A stretch of 64,000 bases of DNA from positions 1 to 64,000 of the forward strand of contig JAHLWZ010000850.1 of NCBI GenBank assembly GCA_020536535.1. Reading direction: 5' to 3'. The notes under the pieces are model-generated. The model was not told the origin of the DNA. It saw only the letters and a list, made by a program, of their open reading frames with translations, and ran no database searches. Numbering within the stretch: position 1 is the stretch's first letter; each line of letters begins with the position of its first letter. Below, one piece after another: positions 25,197 to 39,300 of the stretch. This DNA is from Pelomyxa schiedti. Its lineage: Eukaryota > Evosea > Pelobiontida > Pelomyxidae. The translations under genes were made by a program, and so were the position numbers.

Positions 25197-26507
25197 CTAC
25201 TCAGCCCAGCCCCATTCATCTTCTCCGAAGACACAAGTGTCCAGATACACATAGACGTGCTCACCGTGAGATGGGTCAGGGTGGACTTGGTGACGGAGAA
25301 GCCAGGTGCCGTAAATGGTATCACAAAGGTCGATTGTGTAATCGCCGGTATCAGTGTCCACTTTGAAGGCAATGAACCCGTTGCTGCATCGCACTTGCGC
25401 AGTGTCGTCGTAGTGAAAGATTCGTGTTGGGTTAGTGAGGTCCTCTGTGCTGAATAGCTTGAGGGTCCCATTGTATGTGCCACCGGCCTCTGTCGCGCCT
25501 TCCAAGAAATGCCTGGCATCAATCTTGAGTGGCTTGTACATGTTCCCTTTCAACAGTTTCCGTGATTTTGGGGTCATGCTCTTCAGTTCGCAGTATCCCG
25601 GAAGGTCTTGTCTCTTGTCGCACACAGCGGCAATAAGGCTGTTCTTGGAAGAGCTAAAGGTGGCTTGAATCTGGCGACTCCTATTCGCGGCAAAGCCAGG
25701 GACTGTTTCAACAGGCACAAATTCAGACAGCTGGTAGGCATCATTGAGGTCCACAAGCCACAGCTCTTGCTTGAACTTATAATCGTAGCCCACAGGCTGC
25801 ACTGACAGCACAGCCCTGTCGCCCTCCAGCAGCTCAATCCACCTCGCGCGTTTTTGCTGTTGCGAGCTTGTTATTGTATGGCAGGGTCCGCAGATATTGG
25901 CGCCGGCAAGAGGCCAGAGCCACACGGCCCTGTGCTCCCCGCTGGACTTCCACATGAAATAGGCAACACGCTGGTACATAAGCAGCCACTTGTCATTCCT
26001 CAGCACGCGCCACGGTAGGTTACCATATCCGCCACCCGCGTAGCCGCACATTGTGCTCCTGTCCACGTGCTCCTCGCGGTAATCCAGAGATGGCCAGTAC
26101 ATTGTCGCCAGCGTTCCCCTTTCCCACAGAAGCACGCAGTCCTCGAAGCCCGCGACGACGTTGGTGCTGGGTGGGCACTCGACTCTCCTCAGCCAAGTCA
26201 CGCCAACGGTGCACGAGACGCCAACGCACAGGAACTTGAGGGAGCCAATCTGGGCCATCGGGTGCGCCACCTTGACGCCGATTGCCACGGTTCGGCTCAC
26301 CCGCATGACCCACTGCCTGCCAATCGCGTCCACGAGCACCGGAGGCGGCAGGACGCGGGCGGGGCTGAACATACCACATCGACGGTGATGACTCAGTGCG
26401 AGTGCCACGAACTGGTCCCGTGCCCACGCAACGTGCTCGCGTACCCCACGCTCGTCTTTACTACTGGGCTTTTCCATTCGCGAGTCATGGACCCACCCAA
26501 TTGCCAA
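25197..26507 (-). CDS. Orphan 436-residue intronless protein
   Basis: A single uninterrupted frame, unlike nearly all neighbours, clearly GC-richer than the flanking genes. It starts with MAIGWVHDSRMEKP (a second ATG lies ten codons on) and stops at 25197. The product is rich in Trp, Cys, Val and Arg, with spaced blocks such as HVAWARDQFVALALSHHRR near the N-terminus, VGVTWLRRVECPP, NDKWLLMYQRVAYF, KQELWLVDLNDAYQLSEF and FHYDDTAQVRCSNGF. Spaced strands ending in W/L/D would suit a beta-propeller, but no WD, Kelch or NHL signature is seen. There is no signal peptide or membrane segment. I do not recognise the family. Compact length, lack of introns and differing base composition suggest a lineage-specific multicopy family or a retrocopy. 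It lies 182 bp downstream of the DPP4 gene on the same strand. Confidence 0.75.
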   Translation of the reverse strand: MAIGWVHDSRMEKPSSKDERGVREHVAWARDQFVALALSHHRRCGMFSPARVLPPPVLVDAIGRQWVMRVSRTVAIGVKVAHPMAQIGSLKFLCVGVSCTVGVTWLRRVECPPSTNVVAGFEDCVLLWERGTLATMYWPSLDYREEHVDRSTMCGYAGGGYGNLPWRVLRNDKWLLMYQRVAYFMWKSSGEHRAVWLWPLAGANICGPCHTITSSQQQKRARWIELLEGDRAVLSVQPVGYDYKFKQELWLVDLNDAYQLSEFVPVETVPGFAANRSRQIQATFSSSKNSLIAAVCDKRQDLPGYCELKSMTPKSRKLLKGNMYKPLKIDARHFLEGATEAGGTYNGTLKLFSTEDLTNPTRIFHYDDTAQVRCSNGFIAFKVDTDTGDYTIDLCDTIYGTWLLRHQVHPDPSHGEHVYVYLDTCVFGEDEWGWAE

Positions 26508-26688
26508 AAGGCATTGGCGGCAAATAAGACAAAGAGAACTTGGTTTTCTCGACCGGATTCTCTATTTCCAGTCAAAACAAACAATAACCACAGGTGGTCA
26601 CACCAACAAAGAACCCTTTGGGGAGGGTAGTGACATAATGTCAATGTCGGTGTCAGTATTGGCTCAGAGTAGATAGAAGGGGAACTTT

Positions 26689-29600
26689 TCAGGGCAGAGG
26701 CGTGCCAAGATAGCGAGCAATGTAGTTTGCCATCATGCGGTACAGGTGCTCACGTCCATTGTTGCCACTTATGCTGTGGTCACGATTGACATAGAACATG
26801 GTGTCAAACTGGATGTTGTTTTCAACTAGGAGCTCATTGAGGTCGCACGTGTTCATGAATTGAACGTTATCATCGGCTGGGAGAGTCCGTGGTGACAAAG
26901 TGAGGGAAAAGAGGTGGGGCAGTACCTGTTCCGTGTACAAGAAGGAAGTGACTTTTCATTTTACTTGCTTGGTATAAGACTGATGTAGCTTCATAACCGA
27001 CGGGGTTAGTCTTAGGGTCTTGCATATACCTCTCAGTATAGATCGAGTCTTTAGTTTCAATAAACGAACGAGTAGAAAATTAACCAAACAAGTACCATAC
27101 AAAGCCCAATCTGTGACAGGAGCAACAGATATTCCAATATCAAACGGGGACGAAGCCCCATTTGCCATGACCAAAGCCGTGACATATCCTCCAAATGACC
27201 ATCCCCATATACCTTGTTTTGTTTTGAACAGCAGAGGACACTATAAAGTAACCTATATTTTTGTCGTCGATATAGTCATAATAAGTCTTCAGGTAACTGG
27301 AGAAAGAATTAAATGAGAGGGTGTTAGTAGTGCTACTACTTGGCAGAGTCTATCTGATCGTCGCATGCATAAAGTCCCATATCCAAACTTCAAGGCAGAC
27401 TTTAGGGGGGTGAAGTGGTGACAGGAAAGTACTAGATTTGCTTCATGAAATCATCCCCACGGTATCCTGTTCCCCTGCCATCCACTGATCCTACAACATA
27501 TCTATAATAAAAGGGCTAAGTTGACTGTTGCAAGGAAAGAGGTTTTACCCATTAGATGCGAGATAGATAAGGAAGTTGTCGGTCAGATATTGCTGAGTTA
27601 CCATCTGGGATCCTGGTCCTCCATATACCTTCATGAAAAGTGGATACTGTCCAAATTCATCGAACTCGGGAGGCTGCAGGAGGTAACCATTGAAGTCTAA
27701 AAGGTAGATAAGGAAAATTGAGACACACAATAAAGAAAGACCTCCTTTTGAGGTTGGTACTGTGACAAATTTACGAGCTGGCATTTGGTATTCACTAAGT
27801 AAAGTTTTGAGGTAGTTATTATCCTCAAGTTCGCGAACTACGGCTAAAAAGCAATTTAGATGGAGAAAAGCAAACTAAGAAATAATACTAAAGTCGGTAG
27901 TGCGCACTAAAGCTTGCTCAGGGACTGATGGTCCGTCACGATAAAGAACATACCAGTCACCATTGGGGGAGACGGAAGCAGAGTTCCTAATACAGCTAAG
28001 TATATAACTACAGAGACACGTTGGATACCATAGCCAAGGAGTGTTAGTTAAGCAAGTCTTTTCCCCGTCCATGGTAGTGGCATAGAGGTGTCGCTGTGTG
28101 GCATCGGGTTTTGCAATAAGATAAAATCTTGATTCTTTAGTAACAAGGAAAACAAGCAGAAAAAGTACAGTTGGTTTTTAGAGTCACTCCAGCCGAGAAT
28201 TTCTGCCACAACATAGTTTTCTGTTGTTAAGTAGGACATCTTGAGATTTCATGTTAATCAACTGGGGAAGGGATACTTTTGAAAAAAATGTGCAGAGAGA
28301 AATGTACACACAAAATGACCACTCGTGTGTCTCATGGCAATTTGAGCGTACCCATTCGTGTCACTCTCTATGTCAACAAATATATCAGTATTCTTTAGGA
28401 AAAAAAGAGGATTTTGGTCCTGTAATTTGTGAGGAAGATGAAGAGTGATAGTTAAACTCTACCTCTTCAATCCAGTATGTATCAGTTCGCTCATACAATA
28501 AGATTGAGGAATCGGTTATTACATCATAGCTGTAAGTCTGCTGGTTTTGCTGGAATCTATCGAGTACACGGTAAAAAAGTGATGTTTCATTACTCCATGC
28601 GGCATATGAAATGATGTTAGTAGACGTGGCTAAAGTCTTCTACAATGTAAGAAAGATTGAAAATTGGGTTTGGAATAGACACACCGCTTCGATTGATATC
28701 AAAGAAAGTAAGTCATAGATGACAATTTCAACAGATGGATTGTTTGTCCCAGGCTAATGAACAAATGAATAAAGGTGCGAAATATCACTGTTACCCTGGG
28801 ATATCTGATTTGTCTCTGGGATGTATACTGCTGTGCGGAACTTAGTGGGTAAAAGTCAGCTTCAATTGAAAAAATTAGCAGGACAAAAACAGAAATGTGA
28901 GTTACGTATTGGGTAGATTGGAAATTCGGAGAGTGGGACCGCCGATTCATTGGTTCTAAAAAATACGTGAGAACATAAATTTACACTGTTATTACCTCAA
29001 AAACGCAAGATAGTTGCCGGCTGGATTCCACCTTCATCACTTTGAGGAATAAAGTTGAGACATTCTAATAATCATACCAGAAAACGCACGATGAGCCAAA
29101 TACTTCTTCTTCATACACCCAACCATTTACGCCATTGAGAATGGCACCTTCTTCAGACCCATCTGTGGTTATCTGGGTACTCACTTCACTATCAGCATCA
29201 AAAATAAAAATATCACGGTTTTGTGTGTAGGCCTAATACCAGTATTAGTGGTGAAATAGGGTGTCATCTGCCAACCAAAACGTGAGTTGCTGGGGACCAA
29301 TAGGCACATGTAACTTCACTGGCATCGCCAACAAATAGTAGTTGTTTGGAGGTAACCGTATAAACAGCTAGAGTGGACTTAATAGAATGTCTCCACAGCT
29401 GCCACAAATTACCCACGATTTACGAGGATAAGTAATTTACTTTAACTGGATTCAATAACAGAGCAATATAGACCTCATCAAAAGACACGTAGTATGCATA
29501 AACGGTTGGGTCGTCTAGGCCAGTTAACTGAGAACCTTAGGCAAGGTATTCATTTTAAAGAGAATGTCACCTGCCCAAGAGAGTGTCCATCAAGCAGTAC

Positions 29601-30140
29601 ATTAGTGCTACCGTCAGCACATGTTGTCGCAATAACGGACTGGTTTCTATCCATAGTGTAATATGAATTACCTTGGTTATCAATAAAAACAGTAAAAAGA
29701 GGAGAAGTTGGTCTACCATCTGAACTCCATGAAACTTCAACCTATTGGTATTGAGAAGGGAAGGTACAGTGGTTCTCTTACCTTGTTCGGAGTGAAAGAG
29801 GTGTTGAAAATGTCATTGAAGCTGAATGTCTTAAGGGTAGCCGGTTCATTGGGATCGAACTCCATTACAATGACAACCACTATCATGGTAAGCACCACCA
29901 AGAACAACAGCACTCCTAAAAACACCAGCACTTGTTGCTTTTTTTTCTGGGCATAAAAATCAGTACGAACGAATCTGGGGGAAAAACCCATACAGAAACG
30001 TGACACGACAAGCTGGACTTATGGTGCTTGTGCTTTTTTTTGTGTTTGTCGCGGCGACCATCCGTCGAAGAGGCGGTCGACCGTGTCTCAGACGATGGAG
30101 GAGACAACAAGTTGGATTTCTCTTGTGATTGTGTCGACAT
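26689..30140 (-). CDS. Dipeptidyl peptidase IV family serine protease (S9B), type II membrane protein
   Basis: Minus-strand multi-exon gene from ATG 30140. The cytoplasmic tail is Ser- and Lys/His-rich (DKHKKKHKHHK) and precedes a single anchor, VLVFLGVLLFLVVLTMIVVVIV (29860-29930). Propeller exons follow: EVSWSSDGRPTSP and YAYYVSFDEVYIALLLNP (29400-29740), then many short exons to about 27900. The hydrolase part shows QYPLFMKVYGGPGSQMV (27600-27650), the nucleophile motif GWSFGGYVTALVMANG (27150-27205), SVAPVTDWALYDSIYTERYM, the aspartate in TADDNVQFMN (about 26865) and the histidine in RDHSISG (about 26775). The stop is at 26689. All three catalytic residues are present. DPPIV enzymes release X-Pro or X-Ala dipeptides at the cell surface or in endolysosomes. 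Closest resemblance is to DPP4/FAP/yeast DPAP type rather than DPP8/9, because of the anchor. Confidence 0.9.
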
Positions 30141-30366
30141 CCTAACGCAACGGCGAGATCTTACGCCCTCTCGGTCTGGGGTTTTTTTTTTCTTTTGGAT
30201 CCAAAATTTTACTGGGCATCACTGCGTTCGGTGAACGCCAATTTCTCAGCAAAGGTCGGTAACGGCCAGGTACGGTGAAAAAAGGAATAAAGGATTGATT
30301 GAGGGGAAAAAAAAGACTATTGGAATATCATAACAATAAAAAACAAAATTCGCGGGGTGGTTGGCC

Positions 30367-33300
30367 TCAGCTCTTTCCTCCAGCGGTGGCGTATTGTCCT
30401 TTTCTGGCCTAAGTGTGGCTTAGTATTTGGTTTGGTAAATAGATTGGGTGGGGATTTTACCCTGAGCATCTCGTTTCTTGTCTTGCGCAGTTGCTCCTCG
30501 AGCTGTTGCATCTGAATCTGCATCTCAATTTCACGGTTGCGGGCTGCCACGAACGAGAGGCCACTTCCACCCTAGTCAGAGACTTAGAAAGTCGCACCAC
30601 CCATAATAACAAAATATAAGGCACACACCGTGCTTCCTTCGTCGTCCTCCGGTGGTGTAAGTGCCTTCTTTGCAGATGACACCAGCTGAACAGTGGTATT
30701 GACGACGGACTTGGCTGCGGCAGACAAGGATTGTTGGTCCTGTGCGTGAGATTATTACAAGTTCCAGGGGGGATCTTCGCGTTCCGCGGGAAAAAAAAAA
30801 ATACCTTGCTGTTGAGATCGTCAGCCTTGACCCTGGAAGCAGTCACCAATTGGGTTGTGGCTGCGACGACTGCGCGAGTTGTTGCAATTAGCTCTTCCTC
30901 GACTGGCTTGGATTTATTTGCAGCTCCGATGAGTTCTTGTACTGCCCTGACTACTTTCTGTAGTAGTTTTAGTGGGGTGGGAAGCTTAGTAGTTAACTAG
31001 TCACTGAACCTGAGCACAAGAAATGAGACCGTTAGACCATGTTGGATCTGCACGGTACTTTACGCTGGCCGATTTAAGGTTTTGTACTCGAGCACTCTGC
31101 AGACATAACGTCACGCAAGGTCACAGTGAAGTAATTACAACTAACCTGGGAGGTTGCAGCATTGCGGACAAGATCAGTGCAGGAAACGGCAATAGCGTGT
31201 GCACCTTCCATGATAATGGCATTTATTTCAGCTTCATCAAGCTTGACACCCTGGCTGAAAGTAAGTGATAAGCCTTTACTCCAGGGCTCGTACTCCTTTC
31301 TTCACTATTACAGGCCTAGAGGCCAACAATTTCTCAGCTGCCTCCGATATCACCTGAGCACAGCGAGTCAACTCACTACGGCTGTTAGGTGACAAAAGAA
31401 ATACGAAGTAGACTCACTTCTCTGCAATGGTCTCCATATCTGCTGCTTCTTTCTCCTCTTCTTCAATGGAAAGATTCTCACCACCGGGGTATTGCCTTAT
31501 CGCTTGTTCAATACTTTGTAGGGATTTGACCAGAGAGATCGAGTTTTGCTCAAGCTAGGGAAAGGTGAGATGGCTTGGCAAAAGATGTCAACGTACAGTA
31601 GCCTTTTTAGCGGACTTCTCGTTTTCGGTGCAGACAACCATCTGAGCACCACTAGAGAGAACAACTTGTACCTGTCGCACTGTCTCTAGAACAGCAGCAT
31701 CCAACTTGGCAGCAACACCAGGAGGTGGTGATAGCCGATGAACACCCTGATGCCCAATAAGATCACACAAGGTTGAAAAGGAGAAGTAAACCTTGGCGTC
31801 CTTGAGAATATTTGTGGCAGCAGCAGATAAGAAGCCAGCCGCACGTCCAACCTCGTCCTGATCGTTTGCAGTGATACCAGACTGTAACGTGGAACAAGCG
31901 GCTAAAATACGGGTTAAGTACATATTGTATGGGTAATTTACGTACCAATAATGTTTCGGGCATCGTCTACTACATTCTTGGGTTGAGATTCTGTGTTACC
32001 ATCCAAGGTCGTGTATCTGAAAATGTATGAGAAAACTCAATGTTTGTTCAGAAATACCTTGAAGCTAGGTTTGAAACTGTTGCGCGGGCAGTTTCGAGGT
32101 TTCGGGATCCACGCGCAAGGTCACCCAAAGCAGTTGTTGCAATTCGAAGAAGTTGTTCTGCAGTTTGTTGAGTAAGTCCCAAAACAAATGGGAAAGAGGT
32201 GTACGTATAGTATCAGTAACTTGCTGGTTACACAGTCCTAGGTTGTCCAGCGATGCGGTATTTTTGAGTCTTTGAGCATCTCTACCAGTGAGTGCCAGAG
32301 CCTGACAGGCAATGCACACAGATTTCCCAGCCCCAACCAATTCCTGTTGAGAAACCATGTCTCTGTAATTGAAAGAAGGGATAAGCAAGTTTTTCTTCAA
32401 GAGAAATGAAGTCACTTGATGTGGCAAGCGGCCCCAATGGTTTCTTTCGAGAATTGAACAAAGGCCTGGGCTAAGGCATTGCAAGCCTCACCAAGAGCAA
32501 CATCCGTAAGCTTACTGGAATCAATTAACCTAGCTCGGGCTGCCATCAACGTTCTTGCGGCATTGTGTAAATCAACAACCTGTGGAGGAATTTGAGGAGC
32601 AGAGGATGGGGTTCCCGGAGGAGACGGTGCTGAAGTTGGGGGTGGTCCACGAGCCGGAGTTGCAGTTGCTGGCGTAATTCCCATTGTAGCTTCATCTAAT
32701 TGGCCAGCAGAAGCAAATAGAGCAGCTCGGTCCAATTGAGCAAGAGTTGTTTTGAGAAGTTCCAGAGCTTCCTCGAATATAGCCTCACCTTTAGCACCTT
32801 TTTTGGCAGCCTGCAGAAGAGCGGCCGTCGTTGTGGCAAGCTGCTTAAATGTTTCGTTCACTTTGCTAAGGAGGGTTGCATTTTTGGGGTCCATCATCAT
32901 TTCCTGCAGAGGAGTTAGGGCAAACTTGAGCGAAAGCAAAAGGAAAAAGCACACCTGAACAGTCTGTAGGATTGAGTGAGCAGACGAGATAAGTGCGGCT
33001 GTTTGGGACTTAATTTCTTGGGCAATTGCTGGTTCTGGAGCCAGTGCAGAGGCCTGTTTACTGTGCGACACCAAAACAGAGCACATATCGGCTACTGCTT
33101 TTACAGTATTTCCCATCTAAGGTACATAAATAACAAAGAAAGAAAAAAACCCAACAAACCTGAACAAGATTGGTCTTATCAGAAGCAATAAGGGTTTTTA
33201 CAGCGGCAGTGATGTTTTTACATGTGTTTGTGATCTCATCTTTGCTTGTCTGGTAACTGGCATTCTCTGGAAGGGCAACTGGTGCGGAGCTATTGCTATC

Positions 33301-36300
33301 GGCCATCGCCCTTGAAGTGGTTAGTTGCCTTCTTGTTATTGTAACCAGACATGCCTTTCAACGACTTTCAAAGCTTCATCAACCTCCTGATGCATTGAAG
33401 CGCCCGCAGATAATTTGGAGGCCAGAGCACCAATTGCGGCCGTAGCTGCTTCACTTGCGGTATGGACTGCCTGCAGAAAGAAGATTACGGTTAAAATTTT
33501 AGGATGAAGGCTTCGCGGACTTGTAAAGACTCGACGGATGGGTTACAGGCAGACGTGAAAGCATGTTGCACAAGCTGCAAAGAAGACTCCGCAAGTAGTT
33601 GAGCATTGCTTACAAGTTCCGCTTGGAGGTCGGGGTCGGGAGAGGTTGAGGCTGCCTGAATTGCTAGTGTACAAGCTTTCTTGACTGCAATTGATGTTAA
33701 TAAAGAGATGTTGGGGAGTAAGGAAACAACCTGCTGTAGTACACTCCTGAGCAGCACTTGCTGCAGCGCCTGAAGTAAAGCGGGCAGCAGCTTCAACTTG
33801 GCCAATCGAGTTCATAACTACTTTGGCTTGCTGCACCAGCATTTCCTGGGGGGGGGGGGGAAGATTAAATAAAGAGTTGAGGAACACAACCGCACCTGCA
33901 GTTTTTGGTGGGGGGTGTCAGCTGGTGTATCTCCCAACGTGCCCACAGCCACAGCCATTGATGCTGAGGCCACTTCACCTATCACGGCTCGTAAACTCTC
34001 ATTGCAATTCTCTACTGTGTCAGCACCAGCAATGGCACTACTTGCTGTAAAATAGGTGAGATGGAAGTATGACCTAACTATAAAAAAGGGCTTACCAAGT
34101 TTCATAAATTTCTTGACTGCTTCACTGACTACCAAGCCATTCTCCGTCAAAGTGGCAATTTGTTCTTTATCCCCGGGCTTGGCTGAAACGGACATGGAAC
34201 TGAAAACGAGTTGGGTGGTGGCTCCACACAATTCTTTAACAGCGGCCACCATCTTCTCACTCTTGTCTGCTGCGAGGGCTTCACTGTAGAAAGATTAATA
34301 TGATAAAAAAGGGAAAAAAAAATGAACCTGGACTGTGATGTGTGCACAGTAAATTCACCGATCAATTTTTCAGCAGCATCAAGGAATTCATCACCAACTT
34401 GCTTCAACTGATTCTTACCATCTGGAGAACCAGAAGCAGCAAGCTAATAAGGATGTTAACACAAGAGAGGGGAGTGTTCCAAACCTTGGTCACGTGTGCA
34501 ATTTTTGCAAGTCCTTTATTGAGGTTGCCTGCTCGGTGTTGGAGGGCAGTGAGTTTTTCTGCATTGGCAGTCTTCTCAGCCTCTCTGTGTGAGTTTAGTA
34601 ACCATAGCGTCTCCCATAGAACAGTACTTTTCAAAAGTGAGCAACACATTCATGGCTTTCTGGATTCCTTGCACAGCAGCAACCATTTGTTGAGGGGCAT
34701 CTTTGGCTTCAACAAGTTTAGCTATAGACTGCTTCAGCTGAGAGAGTGGCCCAACAAGATTCTCTGGAATTCGATTTTCCTTCACGGGGTGAGTGTTAGG
34801 CTGCTCAAAGATGGAAAAACCTCTGGTGCTATCATTGCCCTTGCAACATCAACTATCTGCCGAACATTGTCAGCAGCAGCTCTAGCGTGAGCTGTCATGG
34901 CACCTTGGTTTTTTTATTATTCAATGGGAAAAAGTAGCACTATGAAAAACCTGGGGCTGTTCGGGATTTGGAAACAATCGCTACAGTATTCTCGGTCAAG
35001 CTCCTGGTAATAGGGGCGAAGTCGCGCACTGCAGCGGAGGGAGATATATGTGTTACACCAGAAAAGTTTGTTAGGTCTTGTGAAGATTCGCTAATAACCT
35101 GGACAAGTGTTAAAATAGAAATGGCCTGTGAGCCCTAACCTCAAGAGCTTCCTCACAATCTCGGTTAGATACAGCACCAAATGTGCGCATAAGTTTGTTG
35201 AGAGAGTTCGCCACGGCCTTGGAGGCATCCAAAAGGGAACTGAGTAGATTTCAATTTAATTGAAAGGTGTGAGTAGGGAACTGACGTATCAACAGCACTT
35301 TTTCCCGTCTGTTTTCTAGCAACAGCAAGAGCAGTTCCATATTGATTTAGGAGGTTACGTGTGTTCTTAATGATTTCTTCTTGCGCCTTGGGATTGTCAG
35401 TAGCACCAGCTTAAGAAGCATTAACAAATATGAACACCCCCATATGTATACCAGCAATATTTGTGGCCTCAACAAGGGAAGGAACAGTACTGGACATTAC
35501 TTGAACGGCTGCTCCCACCCCACCTGGATTGGTTTGAACTAAAGTGGCAACCTAACAAAATGAGCAACAAAGCCAGGTATTTACATAAATAAAACCTGAC
35601 TGACTCCAGCACTTAAGGCTTTTGCACAATTTGTAACCCTCTCAATCGCAGTGGCAAGAGGGACAGTCACCCCAGTAGCTGGCTTGAGAAGGGCCATTTG
35701 TGCTTTCACTACATTGATAGCTTCGTCAATTTCGTGCAAGTTGGCCTAAAAAAATGAGAAATTGTGTAAACTAAGAATACAACATCGGTGGCTGTAAGTT
35801 CAGCAAGAGAAGCTTTCACACGTTCTAAGGAGCTTTCCAGAGCAGCAATACCTTCGGCTGTTGGACGAACAACCACTGTTGTGGCAGTATTGAATAGATC
35901 TGAGAGGTTTTAGATCAAAAAAAAAAAATTTCAGACTGAACCTGTGGTTGCTTGACTCAGTGATTTGGCAGCAAGGGTGAGCCTCAACTGCTGTTGTTTA
36001 TCAGCAATTGTTGGTACGAGAGCTTTTATTGCTGTTATGACTTGTACTGTGCTGTTTGCAGCTGCTCGCGACCGGGCAGCCAACTAGTAACGTGAATTAA
36101 AAACCTCTTAATCTACAAATTTTCCATAACGCACCATTCTTGGCTCGTTCTGTGCTGAAGTTGCAACAAAAGAGGCCTCATTTGAAAGTGTTTTCGCGGA
36201 CAAAGTCAGAAGGGCCATTGCATCTTCATTGGCATGTCTGTCAGTGATCTTTGTAAGGGTCCCATTTTGGACCGAGGCCAGCAAACCATCCAAGTCGTTG

Positions 36301-39300
36301 CCAGTGGAGGCAAGTTGCTCAGTCACTTCTTCTACTGCAGTTTGTCCGGTGAGGTCCTTGAATGCCTGTGTTGCTTTCATCAGGGCTTGAGCTGCTTGTT
36401 TTGCCCTAATTCGGAAGAGGTTGTGTCAGAAAGTAGATCGTTGGACTAAACGAAACAAACTTTTCGGACTGGTGAATTAGATCTTGTTTGGCAGTAAAGT
36501 TTTTAATCTTTGGTGCAGCTTTCAAAGCAGCCACAACCATCGTCATTGTTGGAATGCAGCTCTTTTGTGAGGCTGCTAGGACTTTTTGTTGCACTGGCAA
36601 TGAAAAGGGGTCTTTAACTGAGGCCTATCACTAGATTAGAAAGGCTGTAAAGACAGCTGTTCTACCAGAGTTGCATCAAGAAGTTCAGTGGTAGTGGCAG
36701 ATAGTGCATTGGCAGGCTTCATGAGAAGCGCTCGTTGTGATTCAGGAAGATACTTTGCACATGTCTTGGCTGCTGAAATCAAACACAAAGAGCTTTCTAT
36801 AAGCCCCTACGGTGTGGTAAATGATAAGGAAGTTGTATGCTGATTGCCGCCAGCTTACTTTGGAAAAGCCACGAAGATTTGAACCAGCAGCAAGACCGCC
36901 AGCAAGGGTGGCCATGTCCTGTGTCGAGGCTTGAAGATTCATAGCAATTGTCATAATTGCCTCCTGTTTTGCTTTGTCATCTGGATTGTCAGCACATTCC
37001 TGGCAGGAAGCATACAGTTCTAAAATGTGAAGATTTTTGTGAGTGCGGCTAGAGACCAACAAAAACAAACTGTTGAACATGTCTGACACATTTCGGATTG
37101 CTGTTTCTAACTTCAATCGTAGTTCTGGATCTTTTACACTGCCAGCAATGTTTTTCCCACTGGCAACGACTTTGTTGACTGATGCTCCCACAGACTTGAG
37201 AGCAACATCCATCGTTGCACGACTTCCTAGTCCATCCCTGGTTTGGCGCATCAGAGATTAATACCGCAAATGTTGAGTTATCTTACTTCAGAGCTTGAAA
37301 AGGGGTATTCATTTCAGTGAAGGCTTCAGCGAAAGTGTTCACGAATTCCGGGTTTGTGGTACCAACTGGTTCGGCGCAGGCCGTAGCTTGGAGAAGTCCA
37401 TTAAGTGATTGCAGAAGTGCCTGCACTGAGATGAAGAAAAAAAAAAGTAATGCATTGGTACCTGTGCTTGTTGTTGGACAGCAGAACTGGGGTCAAGTCC
37501 CATTGTATTGCAAAGTTCAAGAAGTAAGTTAATGTCCTTCCTTATTGGGTCTACTGAGTCGGTGATCTAAAAAAAGTTCAACAAAAAAGCCTACACTTCA
37601 CTTGGTGTAACCTGCGCCCTGCATATGGGGGCAAGAATTGCTGACCCAAATGTTTCTATTGCTGTTTGAGCGCTTATGGTTGCTTTTTTAATGCCCTCTA
37701 TGCGTTCCAAGAGGGCAGTCCTTTTTGCAGCATCTGCGGTATTGATCGTTTCAACTGTAGCAGCATCAAGCAGTTGATTGGATCCGTCCACTAGAGTCTA
37801 CTAAAGTTATCCAAACAACAAGCGAAAATGCTAACACCTGTCCATATTCAGTCAGAAGGCCAAGGGACTGACCGTCAACAACACCTTTGCCACTAGGGAG
37901 GGTTGGAAGCCAATATTCAATGAATGAAGAACACACGAAATAGCTGCATTCATGTAGGCAACAGCGGCATTGTATTTTGCTTGTGCAATTTTCATGGCGT
38001 TCATATGTTCTGCCCCTATGGCTTGTCCTTCATTGCATTCTTCGGCAACTGACAGAATTCTGGAGAGTGTAAGGCAGAGCAAGTGCTAATTGACGTACCC
38101 AGCCATAGCAGAGGTAACAAGCTTAGAAGCTTCCAATAAGGATACTGGGCTGTTGCCTTCAGGAATTGCGAATTTTGCTGAGGAACCCATTTCATTAGCA
38201 TGAACCATGATTTGTTTCACAGTGGGTAACAGTGCTTCACGAGAAACAGGTTTCGTTGTCATAAGCTGGCCGGGCTTAGTCGCGTAGTAATGTAGAATTG
38301 GGTCACCTTCATTAAATCTTCAACTGTTCCCCCAAGGGACTGAAATGAGGTTCCAAGTTGACTTCTCCACTTCTCTGGGGTCAAGCCACTTATGTTTTTT
38401 TAAAAAAAAAAAGACAGTAGAACTTCGGGGAACCTGACTCGAGTGGCTGGGGAAGGGCTTGCTGCAAGATCCTCTACCAGTGCTGTAAGTGCCTTCCTAG
38501 CTGACGGCAAGTCCTGGGACGGAACAGGCGGAAGAGCGGATAATTGAGCTGCCGAAGCTACAACCTTCTTGCCACTTTTTTTGGTAAAAAGGGTGCTCTA
38601 CGATTTTACAACACACACCCAGTGTTAGGGTCAAATGAACCAGCAGTGTTGTATATAAGCCTAGATGAACCCTGTTTCTTCTTGCCAACTTGGTACATCA
38701 CTGGTAAAGCCGACGCTTCAGCTTGCTGTACTTCAGGACCAGGTTCTTCAACAGCCTTTTCTGTGGACAGGTACCCCCTATTGAGCAAAGTCTTCGAAGC
38801 GTCAACCAAATTTACCTCGGCGTGCTTTCAGGGCAATATCCACATAACCAGCGAGAAGGGAATTAATGTCTTTTGCACATGGAGAATCGAACTTCATCAA
38901 CTGTGTGTCGTACTCTCCAAAATCCAAAGTGCATGTTCGGTCTGTTCCACCCCAACGCTTTATATGGTTAAGGTGGTTCCCTTTGATCACTTCCTACAGA
39001 ATATTAAACAGGAAAACTGAGGGGGTGAATACAAAGGTCTCTGGGTTCATAATCTGAATTGCGTCCCTTTTAATTCCCAGGGCAAATTCCTTAAGATTCA
39101 TCTGTAGAAATACCTTCGTTTAAAAAACAAAACATGAAAAAAAGGTAACTTACACAAATAGGGAAAATTGTGAGACCGTAAGTCTTCAAAGACCGTGCAA
39201 GCTGAATATACCGAAATTTGGCTTGCACCTCTTCAACACCACGAACTTGTTTGTACTGCAGGAAAACCTCATCCCCTATCTTCTTTGTCTTTTGCCAGCG

